A DNA stretch of 64,000 bases, taken from positions 744,001-808,000 of the forward strand of contig NW_025408686.1 of the NCBI RefSeq assembly GCF_020360975.1. The letters are read 5' to 3'. Made by a program: the position numbers and the translations under genes. Below are positions 1 to 11,912 of this stretch, piece after piece (within the stretch, counting starts at the first letter, position 1; each line of letters opens with the position of its first letter). Below the pieces are notes generated by a model that worked only from the letters and a program-made list of their open reading frames with translations, did not search any database and was not told the origin of the DNA. The DNA is from Hirsutella rhossiliensis. Its lineage: Eukaryota; Ascomycota; Sordariomycetes; Hypocreales; Ophiocordycipitaceae.

Positions 1-2104
1 GTCCTAGACGAGGAAACGGAAGAAGAAACTAACGTTAAAGTAGTCGAGGATAACGCCGACTTCGAAGACGAAGAAGAGGAAGCTACTAGATTAGATAATC
101 TAGACGAAGAAGGAGACTATAGGAAAGCGGTAGAGCTAGAATACGCCTACCTACCTACGCCTCCTCCTACGCAAGAAGATCTAGAAGCAGCTTTTTTAGT
201 TAGTCTTCCCGTCTCGGCCCCTAAGGGGGTAGGAAAGGCACCTCTCTCGAAGGATTACCCGGCTGCCTTTTTATCCCTGCTTCGAGAAGCAAAGGAAGGT
301 ATAGGGCCCGATACGGATACTAAAGAAGACTAATCTCTCCCTTATTTCGATCGTTTTTCCGACTTCTACCTAACGCTAATAGAAGACGGTTCCTACGGAG
401 CGTTTATAGCAGGCCGGCTTTTTAAGCTAATATTAGCAAGGAAGGTATATAAAAGAGACCTCCCGGACCTACTAGCAAACCAGAAGCAGCTAGAAAGACA
501 CCCCTTTAGAGACTAGTTTTTCTAGGCCTAGAAAGACTACCTAGCCTTATACGAAGAGATAGGGTCTTTCGAAGAGGTCCTTAAGGAAAAAGCAAGAGGA
601 AAACAGGTCCTTAGCTATAAGTAGGTCTTTATCTATAAGACTAATAAACACGGCTTCCTTTAAAAGTATAAGGCCCGGCTAGTTGTCTGCGGGAACTAGT
701 AGGAAAAAGGGGATCTACCTACTAGGGCAACCACCCTAGTAGGGATGTCTTTTCGGACCCTTATAGCTATAGCAGCAGAATTCGACCTCGAGCTCGAATA
801 GATAGATGCAGTCAACGCCTTTATTAACTGTCTACTCGAGGAAGAAGAAGAAGTTATCTATATGCGCCTTCTACTAGGCTTCTAACAGCTAGGAAAGGTT
901 CTACGGCTTAGGAAAGCTCTATACGGACTACGAAGATCACCCCTTCTTTAGCAACAGCATTTAACAGGTTCCCTCGAAGCCCTAGGCTTTAAGAAAGTCC
1001 TATAGGAACCGTATATAATGCAGAAGGGTAAAATCACGGTCTTCTTCTACGTCGATAATATTATCTAGGCATACCTAAAAGAGGAAGAAGCTGCTATAAG
1101 GGAGGCTATACGTAGCCTATAATAAAGGTATAAGATAACCCGGCTAGGGGAGCTAAAGTGGTTCCTAGGGATATAAATCCTTCGGAATAGGTCCTAACGG
1201 ACTATCTAGCTTACCTAGGACGCCTATATTAATAAGGTCGCTTATAAATTCCTCCCTAAATCCCTCGATAAGAAGCTTCCCTCTACGCCTATATTAGACG
1301 AAGAGCTTTTACCTAATCCGTCCTTTTAAGCTAGGGAGCAAGAGAAACACTAATATTAATAGAAGGTAGGCTCCCTGCTTTTTTTAGCTATTTCTACTAG
1401 ACCGGATATCTCTTTTACGGTCTCCTAGCTAGCTAGGCATAACTAGAATCCTAGCCCTAGGCATTAAGAAGCGGTAGATAGAGCAATCCTTTATCTCTAT
1501 TTAACGAGATTATATAGTCTACGCCTAGGAGGGCAGGAAAGGAAGAAATTAGCTGCCGAAATCTTCCTCTATTCGAGCGATTCGTCCTTTGCGGACAATT
1601 CCTTAGATAGAAAGAGCTTATAGGGGTATATTATATCCCTTTTTAGAGGAACTGTTGCTTAGCGAGCTTCGAAGCAAGCTACCGTTACGACTTCGAGTAC
1701 GGAGGTAGAGCTACTAGCTCTTTTAGAAGCGTTAAAAGAAGCGATTTTCCTTAGCCGGCTACTAATATCTTTACGACTGTAAATTCCGTCCCCGTTAGCT
1801 ATAGAATGCGATAACACGTAGACTATACGAATTCTTACGGAGGAAAATAGTAAGCTATTGACCTAGCTACGGCATATCGATATCTACTAGTATTAGTTAC
1901 GCTAAGAGGTCTAAAGGGGACTAATTTCCGTCCGTTAGGTTCTAACGGCATTAATAAAAGCCGACGGTCTTACGAAGCCCCTACTAAAGCAGAAGCTAGC
2001 TGTCTTTTTATAGCAAATTAGGCTAGAAGACGTTCGAGAGAAGCTATCCTTAGAAGCCCGCCTTAAGAGTCTACGAGAGGAGCTAATAGCCCGTACGAGA
2101 AGGT
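1..2104 (+). pseudogene. RIP-mutated Ty1/copia pol relic (RT and RNase H)
   Basis: One forward frame (frame 1) runs the whole length but is broken by many TAG and TAA codons and no obvious TGA. This is what CAG, CAA and TGG become when CpA is changed to TpA on either strand. Between the stops the Ty1/copia order is readable: an RT start near 660-740, the VDAVNAF motif near 806-830, the catalytic box as FYVDN near 1045-1060 (family YVDD, last Asp changed to Asn), the RNase H lead-in ATVTTSSTEVELLAL near 1675-1722, and the pol C-terminus ADGLTKP near 1960-1980. Gag, protease and integrase would lie left of the window. The frame is otherwise intact, so decay was by point mutation rather than indels. 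Identification as copia is confident; no function can remain. Confidence 0.88.
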
Positions 2105-2386
2105 AACGTCTATAGCCGAAGAAAAGGAAGAGGTTTTTCCCTTTAGAGGGCCCCCTATTTTAATTAGGTTTTTCCCTTCTAAGAAGGCCCCCTTTCTTAT
2201 AGGACTTTCCCCTCTTTAGGCCCTTATTCCTTAAGTAGGTCTAAAAGAGCCTAGGGACCTAAAAGGGCCCCTGCTTTCCTCGAGTAAAGGGAGAAGTATA
2301 GAGCTAAGAACCTCCTCTATACGCTCACTAGCCCGAAGCCGTATTAGCTATGCCCTTACTATAAGGGCAGGCTATAGCTAAGGGGG
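2105..2386 (+). other. 3' untranslated tail of the copia relic with polypurine tract
   Basis: This stretch lies between the pol C-terminus and the 3' LTR. It has several imperfect direct repeats of a GGTTTTTCCC...GGCCCCCT unit at about 2130-2215. It ends in a purine run, AAGGGGG at 2380-2386, directly before the LTR start TGTGTCGCG, the expected place for the plus-strand primer of an LTR element. Confidence 0.55.
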
Positions 2387-2781
2387 TGTGTCGCGAAGCG
2401 TGGCCTGATTTCGCAGTTCTCGGAGATATCCCTTAGCACGAGGGACTAAGGAAGCTAAAAACACCCGGTATAGAAGAAGGAAGAAGGAGCTAAAAAGAGG
2501 TGCAGGGAGGAGGGTAGGAGCATAAGGGGAAGTATAAGTGGCGAGAGATAAGAAGGATAAACCGGTAACGGCTAAAAAGGAAGGGAAAACCGGCAAAAGG
2601 CTCGGTAGTCGAAAGGATATTAGTAGCTTCTTTAAGCAGGATCTTCTTTATTAATTGAGGTGCTAGATAGGTATAAAAGGGGGCGTTGGATAGAGGAAAG
2701 AAGGACAATTAAGGCAATATAACAATCACTCCCCTACTGCAATTGCTGCCCCCGTAAGATTTAAACATCTCTGCCCTACCT
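2387..2781 (+). repeat. 3' LTR of the copia relic (copy A, lightly mutated)
   Basis: It begins TGTGTCGCGAAGCG right after the polypurine tract. A reverse-complement copy lies at 4222-4646 (copy B), and the match runs the full length to about GCCCTACCT at 2781; the exact right end is uncertain. A TATAAAAGG box lies near 2670. Unlike the pol body just upstream, this copy keeps many CA and TG dinucleotides, so it is the only place in the first 9 kb with open frames longer than 60 codons. Confidence 0.75.
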
Positions 2782-4221
2782 GTCCGACCCCTTACTTTTA
2801 ATTTTACCTTCGTGCATTTTATATGCACTTCTCGCATCTCTCTTCGCGAGAATAATAGGGCGTAGTCTAAGTAATAATAAGTATATTATATTAGTAATAC
2901 GTCGGAGGTTATAGACTATAGACTATAACTAAGTAATTAGAATTAAAGATAGAATCGTAATAAAGATCTATATTAAAAGCTATCGAGCTATCTATTTAAA
3001 GGAGTATTCTATTCCTTCCTTATATATCTCGAGAGCTTCCTTAGATCGCTAAGAGCACTAGGTAATCCCGTTGCCTAGGAGCGCTAAGGCGCTAGAGCGA
3101 TCCTACGATCCTAGGTATAGAGCGTTAGAGCGCTAGAGTAACCCGTTGCTCTAAACTTAATTAGCCCGTCGGTCCGTTTAATATTCCTTGCTCCCTACGT
3201 TACGTGTCCTCGTAATATATACTAGTCCCCGCGGTTCGCTAAACCGTGGTCGTAATAATATAATATGCTTATAGATTACGAGGTTATAAAATTTAAAGTT
3301 AGAGTTTTTAAAGTTAAATAATATCTTATTATAACTATCTTATTACTTACTTTCTTATTTATTAGCGGGAGGTAAGCGTTCTCTATAAGCTACTATATAA
3401 AGGAGAGCTAAGGTTAAGGTTATTAAGGTATCCTTTATTAGTACCTATATTAATATTATTAGTATATATATAAGTAAGAGGTCTTAGTAGGGTTCTAGAA
3501 CGGTCTAGATTACGCTATTATTATTATTTATATCTTTTAAAGCATTATATAAAGATCGTAGTTTCTTAACTAAGTCGCTAGTATTAAGGGTTATAAGGCT
3601 AATAATAGGAGCTTAGGGTTTTTTAGTATTAGCTTATTACTTTTCCTTTACTACTAGTATAGGTATTATCTAATTATTTATTTCCTAGTAAGTCTATCGC
3701 TTTATTAGGTCTCTAACTCTAGCTATTAAGGTAGTTACTACTTTAACTATTAAATCCCTAGATTTTATTTTTTCTAAATAGTACCGTTGTCCTCTAAGTA
3801 TTCTTAGCTTCGTAAAGCTACTTATCGCTATATAAATAGAACGGAATAATAAGTTTACGCCTTAGAGACTAGTTTTAATAGGGATAAAGGTATATACTTA
3901 AAGTACGCGTAGTATATAGCTAAGGATTAGTAGAGCAATTAACTACGTAATTATTTAATTATCGGTCCTATATATAGCTCTAAGGGCCTTAGGTTATAAA
4001 TATAAGTCTTAGAGATTTCTTTACTCTATGCTTCTTTATCTTTATTAGAGTCACGTAACTAGCGGTATTTACTTTAAAGGGGAAAAATAAAATTTTAAAT
4101 TAACTATAATTAAGGAAGATACTTAATTAGATAATCGAGGTCTTTATAACGCCTTTAGGTATACTTAGAAGTAAGTTAGAAGGGGAGTACTAAGGGTCTT
4201 ATCCCTTTAATAGACTAATAT
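2782..4221. other. AT-rich RIP-mutated DNA, no gene seen
   Basis: CA and TG dinucleotides are scarce and TA steps are abundant. No open frame and no recognisable domain remains on either strand. Short residual GC-richer patches at about 3050-3260 suggest former transposon sequence, but I cannot assign it. Confidence 0.6.
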
Positions 4222-4646
4222 TTATAGGGGTGCGATCTTACTTAATAAAATAGGTAGGGCAGAGAGATTTAATTCTTATAAGAGTAGTAATAAAGCTAGG
4301 GGAGTAATTATTATATTTTCTTAATTATCCTTCTTTCCTCTATTTAACGCCCCCTTTTATACCTATCTAGTATCTTAATTAATAAAGAAGATCCTACTTA
4401 AAGAAGCTACTAATATCCTTTTAACTACTAATCTTTTTACTAGTTTTTTCCCCTCCTTTTTAGCCGTTACTAGTATATCCGTCTTATCTCTCGCTACTTA
4501 TACTTCCCTTTATACTCCTACCCTCCTTTCTATACCTCTTTTTAGCTCCTTATTCCTTCTTCTATACTAAGTATTTTTAGCTTCCTTAGTCCTTTATATT
4601 AAGGGATATCTCCGAGAACTACGAAATTAGGCTACGCTTCGCGATA
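4222..4646 (-). repeat. Inverted, heavily RIP-mutated copy of the copia LTR (copy B)
   Basis: The reverse complement aligns along its whole length with copy A at 2387-2781. At the LTR start copy A reads TGTCGCGAAGCGTGGCCTGA and copy B reads TATCGCGAAGCGTAGCCTAA: every difference is a transition in a CpA/TpG context. Sequence to the right of 4646 does not match the 3' end of the pol region, so this is a solo LTR or the edge of another inverted element. The left end, near 4222, is approximate. Confidence 0.75.
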
Positions 4647-7600
4647 AATATAGGCCTAGACCTAAACTAGTTAACTAGTCCTTAAACTAGACTATAACCT
4701 TAAGATTCGAAACTAAAGGAGGGCTCTTAGGAAAACCTAATTATTATTAACCTTACCTATTAGCTTTAAGCGGTACTAACTAATAACTAAGGTAGGATAT
4801 ATCTTTCCTAGGAAATATAAAACTAGATCCTATTTACTTAGGATAAAGGGCTTAAAGATAAGGATACTACTACCGATATAAGAAAAGAAATTAAAGAGAT
4901 AAAAGATAAGATCTTATTTATTCTTAATATAATAAAAGCGGAACCTATAGGGCTAAGTAGTTTACTTATAATACTAAGGAACTAGCTAACTATAAGAGTA
5001 GCGCTATAAACCGATATAATAGATCTAATAAAACCGTCTTAGTTTATATATACTTAGATATCTATCTTTAAAACGAAAGGCCTAAACTAACTATTAAATA
5101 TATATATAGACTTTAGTATAGCCCGCTTTATAATTAAGGAAGACTAGCTTAACTACTTTAATAATATAACCCTTAATATAACCTAGTAAGTTCTATAATT
5201 TAGTATAAGGAAAAGCTAAACTAAGGGTTAGGCGACCTTAATAATTAATATTATAGGGAAATAAAGAATAGGATTTAAAGCTAGGTAATTTACTATTAGC
5301 GCCTAGGTAGTCTAGACCTTATTTATAAGATTACTACTTAAATAAGATTTCTTAGTACTAAATAAAGTTAATATCTTAAACTTTAAGGGAATAATATTTA
5401 TTAGCTTATATAGTAACTTAATAATTATAGCTCGCTTAACTTAATAAGGCTATATAATCTATTATTAGGTTATATACTAAGCTAATATCGACGTCCTTAT
5501 ATAGAGGATAGAACGATTATTAATATAAATTAAGGATATACTAAGAGATTATAACTTAGTATTTCTTTTAAGAGACCTATTATTAGCCTATAACTTAATC
5601 TAAGGTATAACTTTAGTTATAGCGGTTAATACTACCGCTTACTATATTAGATTTTTATAAGAAGGTATAAGCAATAAGTATAAAATCAGGTAATTAATAA
5701 TATAAGCGGAAGGTTCGGTCGAAGGAGTATAGGGTAGGATTTCGTCCGGAATTTGTAACGAGCATATAAGGGCCTAAATAATATATTAAAAGAATAGCGT
5801 TATAAAGGATACTTATAAACTTACTTATTCTATCTACTACTCCTAGGGAAATCCTTTGTCTTTTATAGACTATTACTCGCCTACTAGTAGACTAATTAGT
5901 TAGCCTTCTAGTACCTTCTATAGTACCTAAAAAGCTCTATCTATAGCATGTCTTCCTAACTTAGTAGATAGTCTAATTATAACGTAATGGTTAACGTAAG
6001 ACTATAGGTTCTAGTATAAGTAGTATATTTAACTAGAATGTTCTATGCCCTACCTATTCTCGTATCGCGGATATCTTTAGAACCGCTAGGCTAAAATAAG
6101 TAATAGGGTATCCGTTCTGCTCGTAATTAGCTTAAGCATTTTATATATATTTTATTTTATTAGGATAGGCTTATCTTAACCCGCTTTTCCTAAAGGAAGG
6201 TATAGATATCTAGTAGAGGTCTTTATCTTTAAGGGTTATTCCCTTAAACTATATTATAAAGCCTCTTTTTACTAGCTTATTTTACTTATTATTTCTTTAT
6301 AATAGTAAAATAGGAATATAAGGGTATATTCTTATAATTTTAAAAAGGATAGTACTTATAAATACTAATAGACCTTAGCAACGAAATATAGTTTTTATTA
6401 ATCGACCTACCTAGGGAAACCCTAGCTAGGGTAACTCCGATTAAAGAGCTAGCTATAAAGAAAACTATAGAATATAGCGAACTATACTAAGATACTAACC
6501 TATTAATAAAAACCCTAGAAAAAGGGAGCTATAAGTCTATTAAAGGGGAACTCTCTTTATAAATATATAGATAGACTCCGAACTATAAGATTAGGATTTT
6601 ATAAGACTATAGCCTCTTAGAGATAACTACTTTTATAAGGAATAGTGTTTTCCTATTATAAATAAAGTAGCTATAATATACTCTCTTAATTATATAAGCT
6701 AATAAGTAGTATATTAATTATAAATAAAGTCCTATCCTATAGAGTAAGGATCGCTCGTTATTTTATATATTATTATATATTAAACGGGTTACTAGTTATC
6801 GTATAATCGGGAATCGAAAGAATAGAGCTAGCCTAGAATACTAGCTAAGACCTCTTAAGAATACCGGTATAACTAACCTCCTTTAAATATAAATACTAGT
6901 AGAACTAAGATACTTTTAAATATACTTAAAGTATTACTAAATTGTTTAGTCTTAGGGCTATATAGTAGCTTAAGTCTAGTTACGAAAGGTTCTTCCGTTT
7001 AGCTATAATTATCTATATAAGATAGTATATCTACTAGTAAATAAAGATAGAATTATTAACTTTAATACCTCTTTTATATACTAATATACTACTAATAAAT
7101 TTTATTTAAAATCCTACTTTATACTCCTTCTTCCCCCTTATTATATAGTCTTATATAATTCCTTAATTTCCTAAAATTCTACTTTTACTTATATACCTTA
7201 AGAGGTTATAAGCCTAGCTTACTCTTTTTAAGCTAGGAAGTTAACTTATACCTTATAAAGGAATATATATTATAGTATAATTAGTTAGGTAGTAAAGATA
7301 GCTAGAGGTACTACGCTATATATATTATATTCTCTTTATTATAAGACTAAAGCTTATAAGAAGAGGGATTCTTCCTCTTCTATTAAAATAGTAAGTAGTC
7401 TATAATATATAAGCGGGGTAGATATAATTCCCTACTAATACCCTACCGATATATTAGTACTATATACCTAAGTGCTTTATTAGCTTATACCTCTTAGTAG
7501 CGCTCTTATAATTATCTCCCCTCTTATATAAACGTTTTAGCTATATCTTAAATATATATTACTTTTACTATACTATATATATTTAGTTAAGAAGAAAGGT

Positions 7601-7888
7601 AGTTTTAGTTATATATCGCGTATATACGCTTATATAAGTATATATTAGTTTATACTCTATAACGTTAATAGTTATTATATTAGCGGTTATTACTAAGTAA
7701 CTATTATAGTATCGCCTATATATTAGCCGTATAACTATAATATAAAGAGTATATATATATATCTCTTACTTCTTATATTTTCTTTTCTTCTTTAACTCTT
7801 TTACTTATAATTACTATAGAGTTTTATACCTTTTTTTATTAATCCCTTATACCTTTTTTTATTACTTTTTATCGATAATTTATTAATA
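4647..7888. other. AT-rich RIP-mutated DNA with weak residual coding frames
   Basis: Stops are dense in all frames and almost all TAA or TAG. Around 5280-5660 one forward frame still reads like sparse protein sequence if the RIP-type stops are ignored, with an IDF-S-IARFI string upstream near 5110 that is faintly like a retroviral-type protease site. This is too weak to name. 5740-5775 has less mutated bases (TTCGTCCGGAATTTGTAACG) that may be an element boundary. From 7300 to 7880 only AT-rich sequence and pyrimidine runs are seen. Confidence 0.45.
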
Positions 7889-9346
7889 ATAATACCTTTT
7901 ATACTAAAGAAGATAAAGAACTATAACGCCGATTTCCTACGCTATATATAAAAGTAAGTAGCGGCGGGTTTACCCTTAAAGTATAAGCGATTAGCCTAAA
8001 AGTCTTATAGCAATATTAGTTCCCCCTTAGCGAAGAAAGCTAAGAAAGGTATAAGGGAATCCTAGTCTTAAGAGACTTTTAGTCTAGGACCTAACGTTAG
8101 TAAGGGTTATACCCCTATTACCTTATTAAATACTTTAACTCTAACTATTAATAAGCCTACCTTTATAGGCTAGGAAACTTATAAGTCTATTACCCTTATT
8201 AGTAATATTAATACTAGCGAGGAGATCGTACTTAGGCGCTCTTAAGTAAGTACCAATAACCTAGCTACTTTATCTTAATAAGGCGGCTTTAGCTAATAAG
8301 AGATTATCGCTTAGGCCGCTCTTTAAAATAGGTAGGCCGATATTAATAATAAGGCCTAGCTAAATAAGGGCTAAGACTATCTTAATACCTAGCTAAATAA
8401 GGGCTAAGATAATAATAATAGTAATAATAAAAACGGCTATAATCTAACTCCTTTTACTAATAAACCTAAGAATAGCGACGCTAGAAATAAAGGCACCTAA
8501 GCGGCGGTATAAGGCGGTCGCGCTCCTATAAAAAAGCATACTTAATTTAAAGCTAAAGCCCGCTTAATTAAGGCCTAAGGGGTTATCCTTTATAAGCTTT
8601 AGTATATATATTATTTTAAGATAGTCGTTAAGGAGTATAGTATAACTAAGCCTAAGCTTATTAAGGTACTCTTAATTAGCTATATTTTCTTAGGGGTTTC
8701 CTTAATACGCTATAAGTAGTACTATAAATATACTACGACCTATAACTAAGTAAGTTTCCCCTTAACTTTAAATATTATAATTAATAAGCTAATCTTTCTT
8801 AAGGCTAATACTCTTATATTTAATAACTAAGCTAATATAGTCGCTATTATTAAGTACCTATATAAGCTTAATAAGCTAAAGACTAGTAATAAGGATACTA
8901 AGGATAATAGCTTAGATATAAGCATACTTATTTTTAAGGAGGCTAATCGGCGCTATCTTACTATTATAGTATAGTATTTAGCTAAGGCTTTTAACGCCGC
9001 TAAGATAGCTTATTATAAGTCCTTTAAGACTATAAGTATATAAAAGTTTACTCCTATAAACTATGAGACGGCGGATTTACCACCCGTTTGGACGGTCTCT
9101 GCCACCAAAGGTGGCGGCCAATTTGCCAGGAATCCAGAGCGAGAACGGACAAATGTATCGCCGGGCTCATCCCTCCAAGTATCTCCGATGTACTTGGCAT
9201 GTCACCCATCATGCTCAGCCCGCAGAGCCACGTCGGGACGCCTCCGCGGCCCGTTTAAGCTGTGTGCCTTTCCGACATCTCTTTCTAGCCTCAAAGAAGG
9301 AGCCACAAAGCGCTCAGAACGGTGGCGTCGCATAGGTCATACTTAA
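7889..9346 (+). pseudogene. RIP-mutated unknown reading frame crossing the RIP boundary
   Basis: In forward frame 2 a protein-like reading runs from about 7889 (an ATA where an ATG may have been) with roughly thirty stops, all TAG or TAA, none TGA. That fits CAG/CAA/TGG codons hit by RIP. The middle (about 8330-8470) is Asn/Gln-rich with a twice-repeated LNKGxD string. The last RIP-type stop is at about 9042-9044. The frame then continues open across the sudden return to normal composition at about 9062 and ends at TAA 9344-9346. The open part beyond 9062 has no recognisable domain and could be chance. I do not recognise the product; an LTR-element gag is possible. Confidence 0.4.
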
Positions 9347-9478
9347 GCTCTTACTCCGCCTCAAATTTTGGTAGCATCTTACCTATTACACAACCAAGCA
9401 TTACTGTGGAAACTCTTTCCTCTTGCCAGCTCACGGAAAGCCGCATCCCGCTGACTTATACGATCCATTGTCAACCAT
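9347..9478. other. Short spacer upstream of the DUF3435 gene
   Basis: Normal base composition, no gene recognised. A second in-frame ATG at 9423 could extend the recombinase N-terminus by 18 codons. Confidence 0.4.
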
Positions 9479-11912
9479 GACGCGCCGAGCACGCCATTCC
9501 GCCATCTCTTACGACTCGGACGCGTCTTACTCCCCCCAGAACGAATTTGACGATGGTGGTCTCTTTGACAAAGTTGAGCCCCTTCACTCGGATACGTATG
9601 CGGAGGCAACGGATGTAGAGGACTTGAACTTCAATGACGCAGACGGATTCGTCGACGCTGACGTTGAAGACCAAGTCCAGCTCTTCGGTGGCAACGTTCA
9701 TCCACCTGAGTACTACCGGGAAGCCGTTGAGAAATTCAACGAGACCGCCTACGAAGCTCAAGACTATAGCGACGGTAGTCTACTGCTCCTCGATGCCTGC
9801 GACGCACAATGGCGCCAGTACGTCACCAACGACATCATGTCCCTTATGACTCCCAGCCTCTAACATGTAATGGTCCTACCCTCAGGTACTGCGAGGTGCT
9901 GGGTTGTGACCCCCAAAAATGTTTGGAGTCTGTCTCCGAGTCCAGCTCCCTGCGGCTTTTGTATAATTTTTTTGACTGGTCCCTCAACCAGAAGGTCGGT
10001 AAGGATGGCAGGAAAAGGCGAGGAACGAGGAAGAGCAGCTCTTTGAGCACATACTGGAAAGTCTTCCGACTCGTCTTCGAGAGAGCCACTGGAGACAAAC
10101 TCGACCCGAAACTAAATCGGCGTATGCACAAGGTACAGCCCGATCCCTCCGAATAATAGGTCAAAAGGTAACCCTGCAGGTTCTCCGAGACCTCTCCAAA
10201 AAACATGACTTGAGCGACCAGAGGCGAGCGAATCGATGCATGACGATCGAAGATCTCAAGGAGCAAATCGAAACGACAATTAGCACGACAAAAATCGTTC
10301 AGGCTTGGGGAACTTCGGATCCTTGCTGTTCTCTTTCTCCTTCTTCTTGCACCCGCTGGAGCTCGCCCCACATCCATCCTGCGTCTCCGGTTTGGAGACA
10401 TCCGGCTCGCACTGGTGAAAGACCCAGAAGGTGGACCGCATAATATTTTGATTCGCTTCACCTTAGCCTTCACGAAAACGTACCTCGGTGTCAAAGATGC
10501 GTAAGGACGCCAGAAACGCCGTGCTTCATCTGCTCGTAGGATATGGCACTGACGCGAATCTAGGAAAACATTTCCTCTTCCAGAGACCTTGGCCGACCCT
10601 TCCTTGCTACTCAATCCTCACATCTTCCTGCTAGGCATTCTTTTCCGCCATCGCGCGTTCCGAGCAACAAGTCTCAATTCACCCGCACAGCTTGCCAATC
10701 TTGATATCCACCCTGAGGAGCGGGAGCTACCTCTGCCGCTCAAGGACGATCTAAAAGACACATATATATTCCGACGGGCTATGAAAACCTTTATCGGCTA
10801 TGAGCTATCCCAGGACAAGCCTCTTTCTTACCAGATGATTGCACAATGGATCAGAAGGGTTGGCGAAATATTGGGGTTGGAATACCCCACCATCCCCTAC
10901 AACTTGCGTTATAATGCGGCCAATGAGTTCGATCGAAGTGGTTCGTCAAGTCCTCCAATCACGATAGCCTTGTTGCTTACTCCAGCTTCAGCCGATATCA
11001 GCGAGTCGCTGCGAAATCTTGCTCTAGATCACGCCAATTCGAATCCCTTTCAGAAGCACTACCTGGGACGGGAGGTTTGCGCGGATACTTGGGGTATTCT
11101 CCGGCGACAAAACCACAGCAGGCGCTCATAAGGCAGGCCTGCAGCGTCGGCCACTCTATCAGCAAGCGGAGACCCACGGATCTCACAGCTGAACAAATAG
11201 CATCCGTGTCTACTGATCCTATCATCAAGCGACTAGAGCAAGACCTTCGGCATCATCGCCCAGGTTCAAAGAAGCACATGGAACTCCGCCGTCGACTGAG
11301 GAACGAGAAGCAAAGATTGAAGAGGGTGCTTAAGCAGAAGATTCGAGATGAATGGACTGCCAGACAGGCGGTGGACGACATTGAGGGGCAATTGCAAGGT
11401 ATTGGGTTTGTCAAACAAGCGACTGTGAACACTCCCATTTGTCCTCAGCGACCGGCTCAAAAGCGATTGGTTGAGGCCCTCGCCGCTCCACTTGGCAACA
11501 CGCTCGAAGGTCAATATCGACGGAGAGACAATGCTATCGCCGCCATCGTAGCTTATTGTATGGTCGAGGAAGGGCAGACGATCCGCGGCGCTCGAGCGTC
11601 GGTCGACTCAACTAGGCCTACTCTCATGAACGAACCGCCTATCAACAGCCCTCAACACACGGCTCTGATGTCCACCTTCATTAAGACAGTCACGGACAGG
11701 CCTCGAAGATGCTTCATCTGTGTCGGCAAGGCCCTTGATTTGACATCAGATGATTTTACACTCCTGGAGACCTGTCCAAGCACTTCCGACGCAAGCACTT
11801 GTCGAATTTACGCGAGGGCGATGAGATTAGATGTTCGATCTGCGATTTGCCACTGGACCATATGGAGCATCTGCGGAACCATGCTCTACGAATACACGGA
11901 ACAGTGTCCTAA
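9479..11912 (+). pseudogene. DUF3435 tyrosine-recombinase-like protein with C2H2 fingers, frameshifted
   Basis: Three GT-AG introns join the reading: 9818-9885 (GTACGT, branch CTAAC, CAG), 10133-10179 and 10501-10563 (GTAAGG, branch CACTGAC, TAG). A fourth, 57 nt, is possible near 10949-11005. The spliced product has the DUF3435 core: WRQYCEVLGCDP, SSSLSTYWKVFRL, then AGARPTSILRLRFGDI (box I Arg), PYNLRYNAANEFD (box II Arg), LALDHANSNPFQKHYL (His and candidate nucleophile Tyr), and the family string KRRPTDLT. Two C2H2-type fingers close it (CFIC...HFRRKH and CSICDLPLDHMEHLRNH). Frameshifts sit at an A5 run (10290-10294), an A4 run (11109-11112) and near 11765-11770. Known relatives include the captains of Starship elements and many single fungal genes of unknown role. 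The family call is firm; whether it is dead or mis-assembled is open. Confidence 0.8.

Noticed and set aside
1..9061. Mitochondrial or centromeric DNA as the explanation of the AT-rich block
   Set aside because: Depletion is specific to CA/TG dinucleotides and stops are those made by RIP in a copia pol, so mutated nuclear repeats explain it better.
9844..10614. Minus-strand frame of 256 codons over the recombinase gene
   Set aside because: It overlaps well-conserved DUF3435 exons on the plus strand and has no recognisable domain.
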